Origin: Isoetes taiwanensis | Taxonomy: Eukaryota; Streptophyta; Lycopodiopsida; Isoetales; Isoetaceae | NCBI GenBank assembly: GCA_021234155.1 | Contig: JAJEKV010000091.1 | Coordinates: 434,001-498,000, forward strand | Reading direction: 5' to 3' | Length of the DNA: 64,000 bases | In this document: piece by piece, positions 11,640 through 23,900 of the stretch | Layout of the letters: each line of letters opens with the position of its first letter | Position numbering within the stretch: position 1 is the stretch's first letter | Translations under genes and position numbers: made by a program | The notes under the pieces: model-generated | Seen by the model: only the letters and a program-made list of their open reading frames with translations | Told to the model about the DNA's origin: nothing | The model's database searches: none

Positions 11640-14200
11640 CCCCCAAGGCCCACCCAAGGCCATGTGGAAGATTTGGTGGTCGATGAGCATCCTTTGATCA
11701 CAAGGAAGAGACGCTATGTCTTTCATAAAAGGCAGCCAAAAGGTGCCCAAGAGGCCTAGAAGTGACAAATATTTAGAAAGGATGGAAAGTATGGCACCAA
11801 CCAAAGAAAACCCGAGGCAATTAGGGAACAAGAGTGTTGCAACCTAGATTGCACAAAGGCAGTACAATGTGGATGACCTCGTGGCGGATAAGGTCCCAAT
11901 ACATTGGACAACTTCAAAAGATAGGATTAATTTCATTTACTCCTTGTGTAGGAATTCCAGCTATGATGAAAACACAGGATCTGCTACTATATCAATTGAG
12001 GGGCATGAAGGTATGTATGAGAGCATTGAGATGGATTCTTGGGGTGAGCAAGTCTTCATTTTACGATACTTGGGAGCAGGTTAGAAAAGGGCACACTTTG
12101 TTCCAACATGGTAATGCACTCACTTTGAAAACTAGAGCAAATACTCTAAAGGCCATTGCAGTCTTCTTGAGAGCTTTGTGAGATACATGTCTCAATCTAT
12201 GCCTCACAAGTCGAAGGTGAACGAAAGCACGCAGCGCGAGTGGTGCAAAGAGTGTTGCCACAACACTATATCCGTAAGGAGTGCCTTAAGGAGGTCAACT
12301 CCATCCTAGAAACCACCGGAGGTAGGCCTCTTTCTCAATCACATTTTAGTAAGTTATGGAGCACTCACTTCTGACGTGGAGTGTCCTACAACACATGCCA
12401 TTCTCAAAGTGCAACACTTGCATTCAACTCAAGGATACACTTGCATCAACCGCAATAGAGAAAGAAAGAATGGCAATTAGGGAGCAATTTGCGATCACCA
12501 AAGGGACCAAATATCATGTAGACAGTTGTATTGGCAAAGTGGAGAACATTTTCCGAGATGCAAATGGACAAATTTTTGTGTATAATTCATGATAAGATGG
12601 ACCAACACAAGACTTTCTTGCCAAAGCTAGATCCTTTACCCAAGCGTTGTCAAAACGCTTTTCGATGAAAGTAAGTCCGGCGGGTGTATTAACACATGGT
12701 CATGGAACCGAACATATGGTCATTTTGTGCTTGATCTATGGAGAGATGATCCAAACTTCCATGTGAGCTCTATTTTCAAGTGCCCGAGAACACTAGAGAA
12801 AGGATCGATAGAAGGGAGGAGGTATTCCCCTTCAAAGACCCATTTTGAGGCTTTGATGGATGATCAACCGCTTTGTTACCAAAGGCGGATAAAAAGCTCA
12901 CATCCAAGGTGTCTAGTGAATCAAGGAGGACTTGGGATGATTTCCCCTTACTTGAGAAATCAACGCCTCGAGGAGCTATGTGTTCAGCTTGACACCTGTT
13001 GGAAAGAAAACAAGAATAGATGGATGTTTGGGGCAATGTCATACTTGACAAAGAAAGTGGGAGTATTCAAAGTTGTGAAAGTGGGATTCATGATGGTTGG
13101 GCATACGATGATGATATAGATGGATTCTTTGAACTTTCTCCACCAAGCTCAAGAGAGAAAAAACGTGACCACTCTCCCCCGAACTAATGGATGTGTTTGA
13201 GAGTGCATTGACCCCAACCCAATGGCTTTCTTGATGGATGAGGTTGCAGATTGGAAATCATTTGTAGAAGGATACTTGCTAGATGGTAAGGACCAGCTTG
13301 ACAGACACACAAAGCCACTTCAGTTCAAGTTTTGGGTTAGGGATGGAATACCAATCATGCAATATAAGTGGAGACCAGTGACAAGTTGTGGATGCCCATA
13401 CAAGGTATCGAAGTTGTGGCAAAGGGGTGTCTCTGGTGAAGTTCTCATTCCTAAAGGGCAACCAAAACCACTACCTCCCTTCAAGACAGTCAAAGACTCT
13501 AGCCAACTGGTGAAGGGCATCAAGGATTACATAACACACCGGGATGATGTTCGAAATGGAAAGCACACCTCCACTCTTAAGAAAAATCAAATGGACTCCC
13601 TAATCAAGTCTTGGGGAGAAAGTTGTGACATGCTTGGAAACCCAATGACCATGTGGGAGGGAGCTAAGAGACGGTTCTTGCCGAGTCAAGATGGGAGGGT
13701 TCTCAAGGTGCAAGCACGTCTAAGAATGCTCACTTGGGTCCCAACAAGGGTTCCAAGTGGTTTGTGGGAAGTAAGGCCTCAAAGCCGAAGTGGTTTGATC
13801 TTCCCGAAAGTGGGATCCCTTTGAGGACATCAAGGAAGGATACTTTGTGCTAGTAAGGCCCGATGATGAGGACATCCCAATATGGTTAGGGGTGGCACTC
13901 TCTGATGTAACCACCACTATGCCTGATGGAGAGGAGTTGCGTCCTCGATTCCAAATTCAATATTGGGAGCCCATTGGGAGACACAAGAAGGGCAACTTGA
14001 AGGAGCAATACACCGATCTACCGGGAGAAGAAGTGGAGGGCAATTATGCCGACCCTCAAAGGAGGGAATTGGTGGAGTGTGTGGTATGGTCATATCCAAG
14101 TTCTCACGTTGCAAAGGACAACACACACAAGATCCCAAGAAGGGAGATGGACAAGGCCATGAGCAACCTCCATGCTATATCATTGTATGAGGGCACATAA
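11640..14200 (+). pseudogene. Transposase relic of element A (DDE-like, MDQ family)
   Basis: In three interleaved frames the plus strand reads as one long protein. A possible zinc-binding start (ECCNLDC, near 11830) is followed by a conserved-looking block at 11869-12084, then SKSSFYDTWEQVRKG and a Cys-rich CNTCIQLKDTL segment near 12410. The IIHDKMDQHKTFLPKL segment near 12585 and a THGHGTEHM segment near 12690 follow. C-terminal parts are at 13222-13720 and 13840-14200 (stop at 14198-14200). The MDQ-then-HG pattern is what I recall from a widespread, poorly named family of eukaryotic transposase-like proteins with an RNase H-like fold; that assignment is from memory. Numerous frameshifts and stops make it non-functional. 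Its position next to the right TIR supports the transposase role. Confidence 0.6.
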
Positions 14201-14371
14201 TATTGAGAAGTTTGAAAACTATCTCAACTAGTGGTTTGTAAAATTTATGAGGAAAACAAGTAACCCAATTCTATGTGTGTCATGTGTAATTCTATTCAAG
14301 CAATCAATTCAGAAATTTCTTTTATGGTGTGTGAGTCCCATTTTCAGTCCGAGTCCCAAAATTCAAGATTT

Positions 14372-14400
14372 GTCCCACTTTAATTAAATACGACTTATTT
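14372..14400 (-). repeat. Element A right TIR and target duplication
   Basis: The inverted TIR copy at 14372-14396 ends in CGACTT and is followed by ATTT at 14397-14400. The transposase relic stops about 170 bases upstream, the usual transposase-near-one-end arrangement. Confidence 0.8.
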
Positions 14401-15689
14401 CTATATAGCCCAATATGCCTATGATAGGGACACCCAAAGGTTTGTACGCATGGAAGGTCCAGAGGATTTTATACTTGAACTTTTGCAAACTATATAGCAG
14501 TAGATGGCGGCTCAGCCTATGAGGTATCAGAGGCAAAGATGGAAAGGAGATACCAATTTTGTGTAGCTCATGAAAGATATGCCCAAAGAGTAGTAGCACG
14601 AGAAGCAGAGCACGCAGCGAAACAAGAAGCCGATAGGCCAGGTGGGTTAGTTCTACCCCATGCAAGCTCCATAAGGATTAAAAGGCAAGCCTCCAAGCTA
14701 TGGGCAGCGTAAGCATGGCTAACTCGTTGGCCCTAAGATGGTGGTGGCTATAGGCTCCCTCCCACTACCACAGCCACACTCCAAAGGGCCCAGCCAGAGA
14801 CAGTTACATTATGAGAGATCTGCAAGCATCAGAAGTCCAGTGAACTTCTGATATAGAAATTGCCCTTCCGGAGATTGATCCGTGAGTTTGCCCAAGAATT
14901 CAAGATGGACCTAAATTCCAAATTCATGCCATGCTCGGGATGCTACAGAAGACTATTTGATAGCATTATTTGATGATGCAAATCTTTGTGCTATCTATGC
15001 GAAGCGAGTTACATTATGCCCAAGGATATGCTCGCAGGATTAGAGGAAAGAAACGTTGTGTCATGTCCCAGGATTAGAGGAAAGAAACTTGTGTCATTTT
15101 TGTATGGAAAACTTTCTAGTGTTTGTTTTAAGGAAAAAATGAATTTAATAACATTAACGTCAACATTTCAGGATTTCATTCTTCAAAGTACTCTAGTGCC
15201 TTCATCCCTCTCTGCTTTCTATCTTGCTTCCATGGACTATTCTAAGCGACTCCAGTGATATCCTGATGTGAGCATTGGTATTCACAGATCCCTAAAGGAA
15301 GAGGAGTTAGTCATCTAACTCGTTTCTTCCTCTCCACTTTTAAGGAAGGGCAAGTATTATTTGTTGTCAAAAACTTAGCGGCTGAAGCAGAAGCATTATG
15401 GTAGGCACTCCAAGCTCTATAGGCAATGGCGTGTCATAAGAAGATCAATAGCCGAATAGTTACTTTTATTTTGATGCACCACAACCTTGTCATAGCAGTC
15501 GTAGGCCATGATATAGCTGCATGGATGAGCATGAAGATGCTAGTTGCCGCACCTTTAGCAACCTCTTTCCCACCTGAGATTGCATCAATGACTACTGTTA
15601 GCATCAACCCCGGCGTCACTCTTCTTCGCCATCAGAAGTAGCCTACGGCCCTTTCACCCACGCATGAAGAGGCAAGGCTGAGCTCGTGA
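14401..15689. other. Unassigned stretch right of element A
   Basis: The only hint of coding is a plus-strand open stretch at about 14503-14709. It is rich in Glu, Ala and Arg (reads VDGGSAYEVSEAKMERRYQF) and may belong to the retroelement gag that follows. The rest, including 14710-15420, shows stops in all frames and no family I recognise. Confidence 0.3.
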
Positions 15690-16455
15690 AATGACCATGA
15701 TATTTATTCTTTGTTATGCTCATGCCTTTGGCACCATGAGTATCTGTAGCCATAATTGGCAAATATATTTTATATTATATAAGTATTTGGGTTTTAATAT
15801 GGTCTATTTTGAATTAGCTCCATCTTCTCTAGACAGGGATCGAAACATTCCCTGGGCTACCCCAATTGATAGTTATGAAGAGGCAGATGGCAGAGCTTCA
15901 GGGTTTTGTTTTGCAGAGGAACCCACCACCCATAGTTTAGAAATATAGCCCTAAAGTGCCAACTAGAGAAACCAACCAGATGCCATCGCCACCAGCACCA
16001 CGACGAGTTCTTGTTAATCCCGCACATCCTAAGCGCGCATGCAATTCTTCGACATCTAGTTCAAGCTCAGACTCTACCGACTCCTTGGATTCCAAAACAG
16101 AAGTTGCGAAGACTAGCAAGAAGGACTATCAGAAGACAGTGGATTCTGCCATCACTAGCATGCGCAATTTTTCGGGAAGACTAGATCTAGAATGGACGTT
16201 GAGTCATGGCTTTACAAGATGCAAAAATTCCGTGCCTCTTATGGGATGGCAGATAAGGACACAGGAAAGGTTGCTACCACAAACCTCAACAGTGTTGTGC
16301 ATATTTGGTAGAAAGGGTACGCTAAAGCCTATGGGTTAACCATGAATAGTTGCAGGTTTAAGAAGTTTGTTAAAGCATTCAAGGCCCACTATGTTGCAAG
16401 AGCCCATAAATGCCAACAGATTCAGAGTTTTTATTTATTGGAGCAAAAAAAAAGG
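15690..16455 (+). pseudogene. Retroelement gag fragment
   Basis: A Ser/Asp-rich stretch at about 15956-16170 leads into a segment reading WLYKMQKFRASYGMADKD and later SCRFKKFVKAFKAHYVA. This pattern resembles the capsid region of Ty3/gypsy gag proteins. Several frame changes and stops are present, and a poly-A/G run at 16443-16460 ends it. Element A may have inserted upstream within this same retroelement. The family call is by general resemblance only. Confidence 0.4.
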
Positions 16456-16554
16456 GGAAAGAAAAAACATGTTAGTCTAGGCATATATTGATGAGTTTTA
16501 TGTGCCTGCACTTGTATGTGCCAGCCATTACTGAAAGACATGCTTTATTGAAGG

Positions 16555-18250
16555 ATTATAGGGGGACCTTCACGAAACTTGGTCCTCAGGGCAATATTGA
16601 CATTCTGAGTCCATTGGCAGAGTCAAATTATGGTTCCGGAGAGGGGACATTGCCCATCCGTCCCCAGGGCCTTGGGGAGTGGACTTTTGGGACAAGCAGT
16701 TTCCGGGGGGTTTTTAGGATCTGTGCTTTGGTATCAACACCCCCTATCTACATCAAGACAGGCGCAAGGTCCTGGTCAAGTCTGACAAGGATAGAGCCTC
16801 CGAAACGTAAACCCTGTGAGTTGCCAGGTTCTTGAAGGGTTTGCATTTTGGGGGCCGATTTTTTTATCTTTTGCACTTCAGACATAGCCAAGAAGCTACA
16901 ATGGAGATCATGAAGTAAGGGGAACTAACGGAATAGAGTTCGGATCTGTTCTCCTCTCAATGTGGCAATTAGAAGTCGAGGCCACTTTTGGAGTAGCAAG
17001 GCTTTCATAAATTCATAATTAATGCATAGTATGAAATTAAATTCTGATCTTTTGTCAGTTGGCTTCCTAATTCAACACCAACACACAGCCTAATTTTCGC
17101 AATTTCCGGAAAAGATCTAGATCAAAGAGTTAGCATTAGAATGGTCCGAGCAACCCATTGTGGGGCAGCCGAGCTGGCACCCTTCCCCTAGCCGAACAAG
17201 CGTGGGACCTTGCACGACCACCTCACAAGAGGAGAGAGTCCGGACCCCAGGAGGCGGGACCCCAAAAAGTTTCCGAGGCAGCCTTTCCTGGCGTCACTAA
17301 CTCGGGGGGACGTATGCTAATGACCACTCTCCCGGAGCCCATTTCCCCTCTTTGGCCATTGAATCCTCCGTTCAAGGGCCCTTCTTCAAGAAGGTACAAA
17401 AGATTCCAAGATCGGTTCGGGGGAGCTTATAAAACCGCGAAGCTTCCTACGGGCGACCGTGTAGAAACTGGAGTGTTTTATCGTTCGGGCACTGTGGAGG
17501 CTTCGGAATGGCAATTCAACTTTGCAAAGTCGTCTGGAATGGTGAAATTATCCTATGGAGCAAGTTATACAGTCAAGTTTACAAAAGAAATAAATACCTA
17601 CGCTCAGCATCCATATCCTAGGCCAATTGACTATGAGTGTGCTGGACATGAGCTACTTTGGCGTTTCTTGGAGGAGGTGGTCTTCTGGCCACAAAACTTG
17701 GTTCTCAGGGCAAAGTCAATGTTTTGAGTCCATTGACAGAGCCAAATCACGATTCTGGAGAGGGGACATTACCCTTCCATCCCTAGGGCCTTGGGGAGAG
17801 GACTTTTGAGGCAAGCAGCTTGGGGGTGGTTTTAGGGTCCATGCTCGTGTCAATCCCCCCCAATGTCGAGACACGGCACAAGATCCTAGTCGTATCTGAC
17901 AAGGATAGAGCTTCTGAAATGTAAACCCTGTAAGGTGCCAAGTTCTAGAAGGGTTTGCATTTTGGGGCCGAGTTTTGGGCTTTTGCACTTGGGATGTGGT
18001 CGAGAAGCTGCAGTTAAGAATGCGAAGCAAGGGGAACTGACAGAATGGAGTTTGGATCTGTCGTCCTCCCGATGTGGCAATGAGAAGCTGAGGCTTGCTT
18101 TTGTAGTAGCAAGACATTCATAAATTCGTAATTAATGCATATTACGAAATTAAATTCTGATTTTTTGTCAGTTGGCTTTCTAATTCATCACCAGTATAGA
18201 GCCCAATTTTTGGAATTTTTAGAGACGGTCTAGATAGAGGTCACCAGCTG
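16555..18250 (+). repeat. R1 repeat, tandem pair with about 1.1-kb period
   Basis: Text around 16585-17130 recurs at 17705-18250 with about 1115 bp offset. Both share 'gagtccattg', 'ggagaggggacatt', 'gtaaaccctgt' and 'attaatgcat' landmarks. The same family reappears inside element C, in both orientations (32135-32650, 33265-33790, and parts of the 825-bp units at 34601-36630). It has no convincing protein: the open frame at 17158-17727 starts in GC-rich repeat DNA and is not conserved among copies. It could be an LTR or another non-coding transposon part. Confidence 0.6.
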
Positions 18251-18311
18251 AAGAATACATAACAGCTTCAAGAATCCTTCAGATCATGTTCATGCATGTA
18301 TCATTGTCAGA

Positions 18312-18690
18312 TCATACCCAAGAAAAAAGACAATAATGGACAAAACATACGGTTAGTGAACAAAAGTTCACTCGAACAAACTTGGCATACTCCTCACGAG
18401 CTTGATTAACGATTTTCATCGTAAAGTCCTCCACTTGTTCATCCCCCTTGAACCATAGCTCCGTGTCAAATATATCAGGCAACATTATTGTCGACCCTAG
18501 TATCATGTTAATGTTGCTTTTCCTATGGTGCTTCCCAAACCTTCATCATCCTTTTGAGAAGCACCCTCACTTACTTCTTTAACACCTTCATTTGCTGGAG
18601 CCTCGTTTCATAGTCCTCATCTTCAAGTGGAGGAGGGGGTCCACGGAGGACTCCCTTCCTTCTCATGCTCTCGACGGCTCCTACACCAAG
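18312..18690 (-). pseudogene. Minus-strand gene fragment, unidentified
   Basis: Two adjacent minus-strand stretches look like coding DNA. One, near 18570-18690, reads SMRRKGVLRGPPPPLEDEDY. The other, 18312-18506, begins MILGSTIMLPDIFDTELWF. They are separated by stops and a frame change. I do not recognise the protein. It may be a captured or truncated host exon pair next to the SINE at 18716. No continuation is visible further left because R1 DNA begins there. Confidence 0.3.
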
Positions 18691-18715
18691 CTATAAATTA
18701 GAAATATCATACATT

Positions 18716-18838
18716 ATACTCGTATGTACAAAAGATGGTCGTCACACAGATGCAAAAAGGTAGTTGCATAAGCCAAGATTTGAACTCACAACCTTCTAGT
18801 TGGAAGTCACACACCTTTGCCAAATGCGCTACCAATAT
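18716..18838 (-). repeat. tRNA-like SINE copy (left of gypsy LTR)
   Basis: The reverse complement carries an A-box-like TTGGCAAAGGTG and a B-box-like GGTTGTGAGTTCAAATC about 35 bases apart, followed by the conserved tail text TTTTTGCATC and ACATACGAGTATA. The same layout is seen at 47109-47830. It ends within a few bases of the LTR start at 18840, with the SINE's 5' side facing the LTR. Confidence 0.6.
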
Positions 18839-18839
18839 T

Positions 18840-19242
18840 TGTTAAAACATTCTCTCATGTCTTTCTCATATGTGGGACGGCATCTAGGAGGTTCTAGAAT
18901 ATTCTAGAACCTACATATGCGCGACACTTGGCATGATCTCATCCATTGGAGTGGCGCGATCCTGCTAGAATATTCTAGAACCTACATGCATGCGCGACAC
19001 TTGGCATGATCTCATCCATTGGAGTGGCACGATCCTGACCGTTGGCCTAGATATATAAGGGGGCACCTCCTTCTTGTTGAATCATTCCAGTTCAACGCCA
19101 ATTTCTAGGCATCTGTCTCGTGTTCCTGCTTGCCTTCGGGCCATTGTACTCTTGATTCCTGTTCATATATCAGATTCTTTGCTGATCTTGGCGTATTTCT
19201 TTTGTATTTTCCACGTATTTTCCTTGTTATCGCGTAGATTCA
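18840..19242 (+). repeat. 5' LTR of the plus gypsy copy
   Basis: It begins TGTTAAAAC and probably ends ...GATTCA before a TGG-starting putative primer-binding site at 19243. It aligns along its length with the reverse complement of 46766-47108. A 71-bp internal tandem duplication (18895-18964 and 18966-19038) explains its greater length. A TATATAAGG box at 19052-19060 is the likely LTR promoter. The LTR ends are inferred by comparing the two copies. Confidence 0.7.
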
Positions 19243-19289
19243 TGGCAGTTTGAACCGGAATCCCTTACCGGTTCCTGCCTGCTCTGTCT

Positions 19290-19321
19290 CTAAGGGCAAA
19301 AGTATGCTGGTGGGTATCAAA
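19290..19321 (+). repeat. Element B left target duplication and TIR
   Basis: CTAA 19290-19293, then the 28-bp TIR 19294-19321. It matches the right TIR at all 28 positions. A Cys/Ala-poor, AGCACC-rich stretch follows and then non-coding DNA to about 19560. Confidence 0.92.
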
Positions 19322-20591
19322 TAAACGCGGTTCAGCACCCAGCACCAGCACCCTTCATACTTTTTTTTCCACCCTTCATCAATTATAGTCTAACCTATTT
19401 TATGCCCGTCATTTCACATAGGCCGTACCCGTTCTAATCATAACCTGCTTACCGCCCACCGTTATTAATGAATGTGACCCGAAGGGTAGCGAATTTTGAA
19501 TTTGTAAATTGCAACCGTCTGTCTGTTCCCCAACTTTTGCTACTCCGGCCAAATAGCCCGCGGAGAAGAAGCTCGAGAATTTCCGCATTCACTCTAGTAT
19601 TCCAAAACTCAAACGCACTAAGGTGAAGAAGGTTGTTAATCCGCCGGCTCAGCCAGTAATTCCAACGGATGCCATGCGCAGGGTAAGCAAAATGCACTGC
19701 CAATTTTGATATGGGCTTACGGTGCCTTGTTAATTTGTTTTTCTTGCTTTCTTCCAGCCCAGAAGGAACGTGCCCCTAAGACCGGACCTGGCTGATTGCC
19801 GAACAGAGGAGGACTTCCATGCTTATGCGGGTCTACCAAACAAGGGTGTACATCCCTCTCAATTTCGAACGGATGTCATTTCTGCTGCAGAGTATAACGA
19901 GGTTTGGGATACCAATGGTGTCATTCCCAACAAAACATCAATTGACAAAGTAAGGCCAGAGCATGAAGAAGCTTTAATTGAACTGCTGAGCAAGATATAC
20001 CCAGAAGGGTTGAAGAATAGAGAAGTAAGGAAGACGATTTCCTATCTATTTGCATTCAACAACTGCCAGAGGGCCAAGCAGGATCCAGAAAATTTCAAGG
20101 TTAATTGGGCAGCAGTGGCAGCAAAAAGTAGGGCCTATTCGAGCAAGGTTAAGAGTGAACCCAGCACCAGCGGCCCTGTGAGCATAGCAGAGCCCAGCAA
20201 ATCACAGCAGACAACAACACCTGAAAGCATAGCAGAAAGGCCAGCCTCAGCAGGCACTGGTGTAAAATTAGAAGGGAGGTTGTCATTCAGGAGTACTGCA
20301 ATGTGCCCAGCAGCGTTCTCAGCTTATGGGGAAAATATTGCCCGCCTGGAAAGCATGATCCAAGGTATGCAGGATGCCCTAAAAATGCAACAGAGTGATC
20401 TAGTGTCCAAGAAGGAACTAGTTGCACAATCTCAGGCAAAGGGCACCTTCTTCTCGGTTGTAGAGGGGAAGTTGCAGACCATAAAGGACAATATTAATAA
20501 TAATAATAATTGATATTAACGTCTACGGGGGCCTAAGAAGGCCATGGGACAAAATTACATGTTTGCATATCACAGTGAAATTGTCTTTTCT

Positions 20592-20993
20592 TTAGATAGT
20601 CTCCCTCTTGTCTATGTTTTCCAAGAGTTCCTTTACAAATGCACTCACTCCACAAATTGTTGAAGGACAACCAAAGAAAACAGGTAAGGTTGAGCTCCAG
20701 TTCAAATGGGAAAACTGTGTCCTGAGGTTACTGTATTTTGGGCAGCGGAAGATCACATGTGCTTCATCTTCTATTTCTTGTAGATCGCATGTGCATAGGC
20801 GCTCTTCCCTTGGGATGCCTTGCCATCTACCTTTCTCAATTAGCAAGCGATGCGAACTCATACGGATTCTTGCAACAGCCCTAATCATGTTTGGGAACAG
20901 TTTAGGATGGCTCAGATACAATTGTATTCTATGTTCTCTGGTAGGATTGAAATCTGTGATGTAATATGTAACTTTATTTTTGTTGCCTAGCAT
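20592..20993 (-). pseudogene. LINE-1 C-terminal zinc-binding (zf-RVT-like) segment
   Basis: The frame ends at 20592 and reads RMSSHRLLIEKGRWQGIPRE, then a Cys/His cluster (CTCDLQEIEDEAHVIFRC). This matches the typical C-terminus of plant LINE ORF2 and the equivalent segment of the second LINE (53394-53576). It sits downstream of the RT and is separated from it by about 480 broken bases. Confidence 0.65.
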
Positions 20994-21474
20994 AACAAAC
21001 CTTTGGAAAGCCTATTGTCGGTACTGTTTATGGTGGTCCCTGCTAGTGAAGCCAAGTTTACAAAGCCATGCATTTAGCTCCTTAAACCAGTTTTTATCTC
21101 CCTTATCGCTCAGATGAATAGAGCTTTTAATCCTGAATGTACTAAGGTGGTTTTATCAGGTAGTTTTTGTACAAGAAATCCAATGTTATGTGCATTGCCA
21201 AGACTTCTAAGGGGCAGCAGCCTCTTTCAAAGAGCATAACCTCATAAGATGTATAGCGTTTAATGCCAAAAGACATATGCATGAATGCTTTTTATATGCT
21301 TTCTAGTTCTTGCCACTTGGATTTAGCAAGGGAGGGCCCCCAGATTTCACATGCGTATAGCATTACCGGAGTGACCAGTGCATCGAACAACTATTTTTTA
21401 AGAGGCCATGCGCAAATGCTTGCCCCGCTTACATTGGTTTACCATACCATAGAATGCTTTATAGGTCGCCGCTA

Positions 21475-23797
21475 TCACGACAGTCCCACGCCAGTGGTCC
21501 ATGGTCTCTGATTTGCATGTACTTCATGGCCTAGATATTTGTATGATTTCACCTGCTCAATAATCTGTCCATCATATGTTAGAGATGGGCCCCCCTTCCC
21601 GAAGCACATTACCTTTGTTTTGGACAGATTAACATAGAGGCCAAACTGTGAGCATAAATCTTTAAGCGTATCTAATTGCATTTGAAGGTCGTTTCTTCGA
21701 GTGGGCTGCTAGTAAGAGGTCGCCGAAGATATAGTAGCGTAATTATGAGATCATGATGAAGTTGGGAAAAGTTGCATCCTCGCTGCCTTGAGAAGGTCTT
21801 CAAGCTGGTCTATGTACAACCAGAATAGAGTGGGCGAGAGCGGGCAGCCTTGTTTAACTCCGGCGTCACCGATTATAGTCTCTGATAGTCCTGTTGGTGT
21901 GCTGATTTTGCCTCTTACTCTTTCATATAATCTGCCTATGCCTACAACCCATGCTTCTGGAACTCCAATTTGTTGGAGTCTGTTAATTAACAACTGGCGT
22001 GGGACTGTATCAAATGCTTTCGCAAAGTCTATGAAGCAGCAAAAAAGCTTCTTACCATGTGCTTTAGATTCTTCTACCAATGCTCGGAGAGTGAGAAGAT
22101 GATCTAGTGTGGAGTATTTGGGGCGGAATCCAGCTTGTCCATGAGCTCTAATGTTTTGTGCCTCAGCCCATGTGGAGAGTTTTGCATCAAAAATTTTTTC
22201 CAAACAGTTTTGCTAATACGGGGCTGATCATTAGAGTTCGATAATTACCTGGTTCATAGACATCTCCCTTCTTGTGGATGGGGTATATCAGGCTCGTGAT
22301 CCAAACATTTGGGAATCCATCAACAATGGCTTGATTGAACAAGTCGGTGATAACCGTTGCAAGTTCTTCCCCACCAGCTTTTATGTATTCTGCAATCAAA
22401 CCATCAATGTCACAAGCTTTTCCATTGGCCAGATCACTAATTCCCTTTTGCACTTCATCCACTTCTATGCAAAAATGTGTAGCATCAGTTGGTGGCAGGT
22501 CTAGTTTGTTCACTCCTTTAAAATAAAGGTGCATCGCATATGTTTTCCAGACATGGAGGTCAGTTAGGCAAAGTTGTTGCTTGGGTGGAGACAGGCCATG
22601 CCAAAAACTCTTGGGTTCTTTGCAGCAACTCATTGGCCGGTCTCGCTTGTTTATTTTGCTTCCATATCCGCTTCTTGGATCTGACCAAACGTCTATATGC
22701 TTTTAGACCAGTTGAAGTGTTTGCTATTTTCCTGGCTTCTTTAAGTTCTTTATCATACCAACCATTCCTGGGTTGTGTAGCAGCAGCAGAGCGTCTGGGG
22801 CCATAGATGTTATATGCACTATTCACCAGCAACCTGTTGAGAGCCAATGCTCTTGCATTTATGCTGGTATGCTGCAGAATGGTGGGCAGCCCTTCTTTAA
22901 TGCGTTCATAAAATCCTTCATCCTTGGCAGCATTGTATCTTGGTTTCCTGAAAATAGTGTTTTGCTTGGCTTCCCTACAAGCCTCAATAGCAAAGCGAGA
23001 GCGGTGCATGGTCCGATTAAACTGAAAGTCTTTTATATTGAGATCCTTGATCAATCCAAAACTTTCTCGGCGAGCCCGCTAAATAGTCTATAGTTGAGTA
23101 TGTGAAATGATTCTCGGTTTAAGCCTCGAAAGTGTAGCCAAATGAATGCCATGGTCATATGCCATTGTAGATGATCATATCAAGTGAGGAAAGGAAGTTT
23201 AGAACCCATTGTCCAGCTTGATTGACTTCTTGATGCAGGCTTGTTCAGAAAATATCTCTCTCCCATTGTTCACTTAATAAGCTACTTGGTTCACCGCTAC
23301 AAAAACTTGCACCTTTGTTTGAAGATTTCCGTCCAGCCATTTAAGTCCCTATGATCAAGACATCACGCCTTGTTTCCATCTGTTAATCGCGTAACCCAAG
23401 TCAAGGCAAATGTCCCAAGATGGTGATAAACCCGAGGCGGATATATAGCAACCTATAATGATCAGATCTTTATTTCCATTAATCGGGGATGCTTTTATTC
23501 AACCGCCACATCTTGTTTATCTTCTTCATCCATGTGTTCAAGCCGTAATTCTTTGCCAAATTTGTTTGTGATAAAACAGGCTACTCCGCCATGTGGTCTA
23601 CCTCTTTTGGGTTTTGGGTGCCATACTGAGCCTAACTGATACATTTCAAAACTTGACATCCTGGCGCACTGATGCTCCCAAGTTTCAAGCAAAAATAAAA
23701 TGTCTACTTCCCCGTTTCTTAACCAGCCATCTTTGGTTGTACTCCTTTTCGGTCCTTTTGTGTTCCAAAGAAGATACGAGACTACTGGCGGGGCCAA
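21475..23797 (-). pseudogene. LINE-1 ORF2: endonuclease and reverse transcriptase
   Basis: The endonuclease part (23495-23797) includes LLWNTKGPKRS and DILFLLETWE. The RT begins near 23054 (linker) and 22633 and includes CFIDFAKAFDTVPRQLL and GVKQGCPLSPTLFWLYIDQL (21820-22120). A thumb-like NLSKTKVMCFGKGG lies near 21600. The catalytic YADD position near 21735 reads IFGDL with a frame change, and most of the endonuclease between about 23100 and 23490 is missing or broken. It is therefore inactive. Confidence 0.75.
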
Positions 23798-23900
23798 TGG
23801 TGTTGCTCAAGCCTGCCCTGGATTCCCTATGCGGCCTTGTCTCTAATTATGACTTGGCCATTTCTGTATATTGCCCATTTGCCATCTGCTCTAGCTTCTT

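Larger units (their letters stand above)
1452..14396. mobile_element. Element A: 12.9-kb TIR DNA transposon, decayed
   Basis: The ends are a perfect 25-bp inverted repeat, 1452-1476 and 14372-14396, starting AAGTCGTATTTAATTAAAG. Both sides are flanked by ATTT (1448-1451 and 14397-14400), which fits a 4-bp target duplication. Inside are a plus-strand transposase relic near the right end (11640-14200), the remains of a minus-strand gene (about 3721-6980), a set of CTCGACT-type palindromes and two repeat fields (7877-8567 and 8627-9800). TGGGACT is repeated just inside the right TIR. The TIR match is direct observation. The 4-bp duplication is short and AT-rich, so it is weaker. All coding parts are broken, so the copy is presumably immobile unless helped in trans. 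Confidence 0.8.

Noticed and set aside
17158-17727. 189-codon plus-strand frame
   Set aside because: It lies within the R1 repeat. Other R1 copies do not keep the frame and it matches no family.
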